DNA from: Actinidia chinensis
Taxonomy: Eukaryota > Streptophyta > Magnoliopsida > Ericales > Actinidiaceae
Assembly (NCBI GenBank): GCA_009663005.1
Contig: VIGQ01000283.1
Location: forward strand, 107,501-120,237
Length of the DNA stretch: 12,737 nt
Reading direction: 5' to 3'
Shown here one piece after another: positions 8,563 to 12,737 of the stretch; the stretch's first letter is position 1; every line of letters starts with the position of its first letter. The position numbers were made by a program, and so were the translations under genes. Below the pieces are notes generated by a model. That model saw only the letters and a program-made list of their open reading frames with translations. It was not told the origin of the DNA and did no database searches.

Positions 8563-9647
8563 TTACAAATATTCAAAGAGGAAGGGGGGGTGACATCGCC
8601 TATGTCTTTTCCCCCTTCCTCATTTTCGCCCTTCTTCTCATTTTCTTCCTTGACCTCGTCCTTCTCTACCAGCAAATTCTGATCAAGACCTATGCCTTTC
8701 AAATCAATGGCTAGGTTAGAATGATGTCAGAGAAGCTGCAGCTTGCAGAAATCAAAACCTTTCACCGAAGTACTTGGAAGCAGCATCTTCAATTGCCCCT
8801 AAGAAATATGACAAGGATTTGAATTCCTCCACCGCAGAATCCTTGGCTTGGGTTAAAACTTCCCTCAAACACCACTAAAACCCCCGACCTCTCGAACTTG
8901 TTGACAGAGGCGTCCCGTTCCTCTTTCATCTTGGCCAAGTCATCACCGGCCTGCTGCTCTCGAGCTTGGACCTTGGCCAATTGTTGTTCTAGCTCGCCAG
9001 TCAATTTGGAGATGGGATACCTCACTTTCCAAGGAGGCAAACTGACCTTGCTTAAGATATGACTCTTCCTCTGCCTCCCTACTCTTAACAGCTAGGGAGG
9101 ATCCGAGCGCGAGCACCTACTACAAACAACATTTCACTTAAGAACACCCTAAACAAAATTAAAGGTAAAGTAAAAATTTGGATCGGAATCGAGATTGTAC
9201 CTGACCGATCACGTGAAAAAGCCTAGTGGTTGTCTAATCCAAAGTAAGCTTCTCCACTTTTTCTTTGTCTGCATGAGGGATCACTTCCCGCAACAGCTTC
9301 TCATCCATAGATGGGCTGCCTAAAATGGAGGCCAAAGGACCCAGGGCGGTACAAGATTGAGTTGAGGCACCCTCCTCGGACCTCGGTGAAGGGGGTTGCC
9401 CTTAAACAAGTCACGTTGCCATGACAGACCGACGTCTTCTTGGCCTTGGGCACTAGAGTAGCCTCCTTTCCCTTGGAGCCGTCGTCAGCCTTGCCCTTTT
9501 TGTTAGGCGAGTTGGCGAGGTCTTCTCTCGGCCTCTTCTCGCCAATCACCACTCCCTTGGCTGAAGTGGGTCCAGTAGCTGAGTTCCCTCCTTTGGACTG
9601 AGTCACTTTTTCACCTATCTTTTTCAGGCTCAGTCTTTTAGACATTC
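8563..9647 (-). pseudogene. Transposase_28-type gag-like gene, C-terminal half (two exons)
   Basis: Read leftward, an acceptor-like TTTTGTAG is followed by an ATG at 9645. A basic, low-complexity region follows (MSKRLSLKKIGEKV, then VVIGEKRPRE and KKGKADDGSKGK), then, after a shift near 9405, LASILGSPSMDEKLLREV and TTTRLFHVIGQ up to 9201. TAG at 9236-9234 interrupts LD-TTTRLF. After an 84-nt intron the second exon gives VLALGSSLAVKSREAEEES, a coiled coil (LTGELEQQLAKVQAREQQ, in a shifted frame from about 9010), AVEEFKSLSYFLGAIEDAA, GFDFCKLQLL, a stop at 8729-8727, and an acidic Glu/Lys tail ending at TAA 8565-8563. Order and wording fit the C-terminal half of plant gypsy-type gag genes. At least two stops and three shifts make it a pseudogene. 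Confidence 0.78.
9117..9200 (-). other. 84-nt spliceosomal intron in the gag-like gene
   Basis: The donor reads CAG|GTACAA (intron starts at 9200) and the acceptor TTTGTAGTAG|GTGCTC (ends at 9117). The interior is T-rich. Removing it joins FHVIGQ to VLALGSSLAV in frame, which is the continuous wording of the family. The intron has no long open frame. Confidence 0.75.
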
Positions 9648-9929
9648 CTACAAAACAAACATTGATGTCAAATCAAAAAGAGATGAAATAATTAAAATAA
9701 TTTTATTTATACTGATTTTTTTTAAAAAAATGGATAATTTTTAACTTGTTAAAATAATCTTCCCCAACATCAATTTATAAACAATTTCTCAAAATTATTT
9801 TCAAAAAAGTTTATCAATACAATTCTGTTTTGATCATTGAAACTACTTTTGAAAAAAAGTTTTGATTTTTCAAATCAAAACCTATTTAAAACTTTAATTT
9901 CTATTTTTAATTAGAAACGGTTTTAAAAC
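9648..9929 (-). other. AT-rich flank, probably upstream intron of the gag-like gene
   Basis: Runs of A and T dominate, and nothing reads as coding. On the minus strand it ends in a T-rich stretch and TTTTGTAG directly before the ATG at 9645. This looks like the 3' end of an intron separating an N-terminal domain exon from the MSKRLSLKK exon. The LTR at 9930 cuts it off, so the second copia element may have inserted into this intron. No primer-binding-like sequence adjoins 9929. Confidence 0.5.
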
Positions 9930-10514
9930 TGTTGCCCAGATAATCAACCCTAGAGGGGGGTGAATAGGGTTGTTGGCAAACTTTTTTTTTAATAAAAATT
10001 ATACTGAATTAAGATTTTAGAATGATTTAAGAAGCAGTATAATGCAAAGGAATATAAATGAGCACAATAATAAAAGATATAGAGATAGATTCACACGCGG
10101 CGATTTATAGTGGTTCGGTCTACCTGACCTACGTCCACTCCCCAACACACCACTTGGATTTCATCTCACTAATCCACTCCTTACAGGTGGAGTTCAAACC
10201 TTTAACACGTCAGAGCACACCACTCTTCTTTAACAAGGTGGAAATCCCCGTCACCCTCACAAGGGTCACACACCCTCAGGGTCCACCAACCTCTTGATAC
10301 AATCAACTTTTTTTATCGGATTTTGAGTTCTCTCACAATACCAATTCTCCTCTTTTTGCGAAGGATATACAAATGAAGCTTTTACAATGCATCTCTCTAG
10401 AACCTTGTATGAATCACAGCTTTTAAGGCTCAAAGAAAATTGAAGGAAGTATGCTCTGAGTTCTAAGCTTGTTTTTCCTACTTCTTGTCTTGTGAAATGA
10501 AAGCTAAAGGTATG

Positions 10515-10523
10515 TATTTATAG
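10515..10523 (-). promoter_or_regulatory. TATA box of the minus-strand LTR
   Basis: Read on the minus strand the site is CTATAAATA within GGCCTATAAATACATACC. It lies just downstream of the U3 repeat array and is followed by sequence without ATG-rich coding. Its position, about 945 bp into the LTR, fits the U3/R border region of long plant LTRs. Confidence 0.6.
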
Positions 10524-10559
10524 GCCTTAGCAAGATATAACCATTGGAGGGAATTTGAA

Positions 10560-11125
10560 ATTTTGCTAGCCATTTTTCAATTTGAAATCAATTTTTAAAG
10601 TCGAAATTATTTTATCCAAATTTAAAAGTTTGCACTACATTTTCAAGTCAGAAACTTGTTTCTTTCTTCCAATTTTCACAATTGCAACCACATTTTCAAG
10701 TCAGAATTGTTGCAACCCAATTTTTCCAGCACCACTTGGAATCAAATTTTCAAAGTCAGAAATGATTGCTATCCAATTTTCAAAAGTTCAACTACATTTT
10801 CAAAGTCAAAATTGTTTCTTCCAATTTTTCAAAGTTGCAACCACATTTAAAGTCAGAATTTTTCTTAAACCACATTTTTCAAACTTGGAATCAAATTTTC
10901 AAAGTCAGAAATTATTGCTATCCAATTTTCAAAGTTGCCAACTATATTTTCAAGTCAGAAATGTTGCTAGCATTTTTTCAATTTGGAATTAAATTTCAAA
11001 GTCAGAAATTTTGCTAGCCATTTTTTCAAACTTAAAATCAAATTTTCAAATGAAAATTATTCCTAGCCATTTTTTCAAAATTGTAATTAAAATTTGTCAA
11101 AGATAAGAATTATTGCTAGCACATT
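10560..11125 (-). repeat. about 50-bp tandem repeat array in U3 (11 units, 3-unit higher order)
   Basis: The core AAGTCAGAA or a close variant recurs on the plus strand at 10598, 10645, 10698, 10753, 10803, 10850, 10902, 10952 and 10999, with weaker copies near 11048 and 11100. Spacing is 47 to 55 bp. Each unit has the form TTTTCAAAGTCAGAAAT + TTGCTAGCC + a second CAATTTTTCAAAG. Units three apart resemble each other more than neighbours do: TTGGAATCAAATTTTC occurs at 10736 and 10885, 149 bp apart. The open frames of 64 to 136 codons here are by-products of the repeat. Its position upstream of the TATA box suggests enhancer-like function. Confidence 0.9.
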
Positions 11126-11334
11126 TTTAAGAACTTTAAATTTTAATGCTTTTTGTATTTTTAAAATGCTGAAGGATATTAAGGTTCATTTTAGACCGTC
11201 AAGATTTTAATCATACAAGAGCTTTACAAAAATACCTAATGAAAGTTCTTCATTATTGGATCTTCAGTGCTTGAATCTTCTTACTTTTCAGTCCAACTAT
11301 CTTCGATATTTTTGCTCCTTAAAAAAAAAAGATA

Positions 11335-11365
<31 letters not shown>

Positions 11366-11467
11366 ATTTTTTTTTTTGTTTTTGAATTAAATCCATTAGA
11401 GCATAAGATAGAATTTGTTATCATCACAATATTTGCAACTAATCGGATTGATGCCATTGGGCTAACA

Positions 11468-11695
11468 ATCTCACCCTTTTGATGCTAAAAAATTATGATA
11501 TAAAAATTTAAGCACATTGTAATAATAACTTTTACTGATCAAAGAGATGTAAACAATGAGGAATAATGCATTTTTATTATTTAAGCTTATGCTATGGAAA
11601 TAATAAATTTTTATATATTCCTTATTTCTCCCCCTTTTGAATCAAACAAAAAAGGCATAATGTAAAAGCTCCCTGCGAAATGCTCCCCCTTTCCT
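11468..11695 (-). other. three polypurine tracts of the minus-strand element
   Basis: In minus-strand order these are AGGAAAGGGGGAGCA (11695-11681), TCAAAAGGGGGAGAAA (11640-11625) and AAAAGGGTGAGAT (11480-11468). The last directly abuts TGTT of the LTR and is the likely primer for plus-strand DNA. The other two match the GGGGGAGCA and GGGGGGAGAAAA runs of the plus-strand element, in swapped order. Multiple polypurine tracts are, as I recall, described for Sireviruses. Confidence 0.65.
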
Positions 11696-12737
11696 GATGA
11701 AGATATCTAACGATAAATATGATGAAAGCTACTAAATATGAACATTGAATCCAGGAAGGTGGGCAAGCAATCAGGAAAATATGAGTTAGACACCTAATCG
11801 TTTTGCTTTCCTTTCTGTCACGATTATTACCATGGAGAAAAATCATGATGACTGAGAAGAGAAAGATACTTCATCTTAGAAAACTGATCAAGAATAATCT
11901 TGCTTATAGATGACCATGAATCACGAATAGTTGTTCTATGTGTGTGAATCAAGTTGTGCTATTGATCTTCTTGCTTTAGAAATTTAGACTGTATGAACTA
12001 GGTGCGATGCTACATCTTTCTTCGTAAGAAGTGATGATAGGCTGAAACTAGGAGAAAAGGATACTTTCAGAGTATTTTGAAGGATGAAAACAGAAATATG
12101 TTGCTTGGCCAAAGACAAAGGACAAGTGAATTATAGATGAGATTGATAGGGAAAGGTGCGAGTGACGCATGTGATGACGCATGTAGATGATAAAAAAATA
12201 AAAATAAAAAATCGACATTAAAGATTATTGTCAGTGGTAGGTGCGGCTGTGCTCAGAAGGACGGACTTGAGGCCATATTTTGTCGAAAAAAATCTATTCC
12301 TAGAATCCCAATAGTTCTCTTCTTCTTTCTTCGTTCTTTGAAGAAGACTTCCTTTATTTCCCTTGTTTTTCCAAAAAATGGGTCTTCTATTCAAAATAAT
12401 TTTGATCTAATGATGTGCCTAATGTACAACAGAAATTTGGTGTTCATCATTTTATATCAAAAAATCCTCTCATGACTAATGCCTATGGGATGTGGATGAT
12501 GAGTCTGCATCAGTAGCTAGAGGCAATCATTACTCCACAAGATTGAAAAGTTATTGGCAGATAGGACTGATGTCCGAAGCCATTTAAATGACCTTGGCAC
12601 TCCGTATTCCGTGTGCTTCTCCCTGTTTCAAATATGGTCGACGTCTGCCAAGTTCAGGAGGGAATGAAAGTCAAGAGCTAAGACTAAAGTTGTGACAGGT
12701 TGCAACGAAGGAATAGAGGTATTCAGCAGGAGAATAA
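11696..12737 (-). other. internal 3' sequence of the minus-strand element, no recognised gene
   Basis: By position this should be the end of pol, an extra gene, or untranslated sequence. No copia pol or Transposase_32 block is readable in any minus frame. The longest open frame (74 codons, 11846-11622) ends in the second purine tract and resembles nothing I know. An ATG in a good plant context (near 12271, MASSPS...) starts a frame that stops within seven codons, and could be the start of a decayed gene. Codons are AT-rich with frequent stops throughout. Confidence 0.4.

Larger units (their letters stand above)
9930..11467 (-). mobile_element. 3' LTR of the minus-strand element (about 1538 bp)
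   Basis: It begins TGTTAGCCCA at 11467 and ends TGGGCAACA at 9930; the ends are imperfect inverted repeats of each other (TGTTGCCCA when reversed), which fixes both borders well. Within it, read leftward, are a repeat-filled U3 (11125-10560), TATAAATA (10523-10515), a long transcribed part, GTGGACGTAGGTCAGGT and ACCGAACCACTATAAATCG (about 10139-10102), then CTATTCACCCCCCTCTAGGG (9967-9948). The last motifs are common near the 3' end of plant copia LTRs. The flanking bases AAAAC and ATCTC are not a target duplication, consistent with a 3' LTR whose right side is the element's interior. A 79-codon plus-strand frame at 10058-10297 is only a shadow. Confidence 0.8.
9930..12737 (-). mobile_element. 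3' end of a second copia element, minus strand
   Basis: Read leftward from the window edge, it consists of about 1270 bp of internal sequence with three polypurine tracts, then a complete LTR that ends at 9930. The final tract (AAAAGGGTGAGAT) abutting TGTT, and the absence of a primer-binding site after 9930, identify this as the 3' LTR. It resembles the plus-strand element in its tracts, LTR length and U5 motifs, but has a different U3. It is therefore probably a related family rather than the same one. Confidence 0.7.

Noticed and set aside
9905..9929. LTR 9930-11467 as a 5' LTR with primer binding site on its left
   Set aside because: No sequence like the initiator-Met tRNA site (TGGTATCAGAGC) follows the LTR end, while a polypurine tract precedes the other end.
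10582..11017. Overlapping plus-strand open frames of 136, 83 and 64 codons as real genes
   Set aside because: They are translations of the 50-bp tandem array in several frames, with repeated FKSE/FKVR-like words, and lie in the U3 of a minus-strand LTR.
10560..11125. CRISPR-like array
   Set aside because: Units are contiguous and diverged, spacers are not unique, and the context is a plant LTR with a TATA box.

Overview
This window looks like intergenic DNA from a large, repeat-rich flowering-plant nuclear genome. I see no intact host gene. Almost everything recognisable is decayed LTR-retrotransposon sequence. It is AT-rich, full of stop codons and one-base shifts, and many stops fit C-to-T decay at methylated cytosines. 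The longest open frames are 50 to 136 codons, and most are shadows or repeat artefacts.

Plus strand, 1-7203: the 3' part of one Ty1/copia element, most like the Sirevirus branch. Its order is zinc-binding gag-pre-integrase (cut by the window edge), integrase core, reverse transcriptase, RNase H (ending near 2872), a spacer, a palindromic repeat array (3405-3600), a CT-rich leader, a decayed extra gene of the plant Transposase_32 / 'envelope-like' type (about 3800-5180), three polypurine tracts, and a 3' LTR at 5675-7203. At 7204 the sequence switches abruptly to the last codons of another copia pol, which suggests that this element inserted into an older copy.

Middle, 7308-9929: pieces of a 'putative gypsy type transposon' gene (Transposase_28 type). 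The N-terminal domain lies on the plus strand (7860-8230). The C-terminal half, with a coiled coil and an 84-nt intron with consensus splice ends, lies on the minus strand (9647-8563). The two parts point at each other, so there has been an inversion or there are two separate insertions.

Minus strand, 12737-9930: the 3' end of a second copia element of related type. It has three polypurine tracts and an LTR at 11467-9930 bounded by TGTTAGCCCA...TGGGCAACA. Its U3 carries a striking ~50-bp tandem array organised in 3-unit blocks of about 150 bp. The two LTRs are nearly the same length (1529 and 1538 bp), share polypurine-tract, U5 and terminal motifs, and each carries a different repeat array in the corresponding part of U3.

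The most interesting signal is that the palindromic repeat of the first LTR's U3, followed by the same AACGGTTATAA motif, also sits just upstream of the envelope-like gene. This could be a second, internal promoter module. All family names come from motif recognition by eye, and no search was run.
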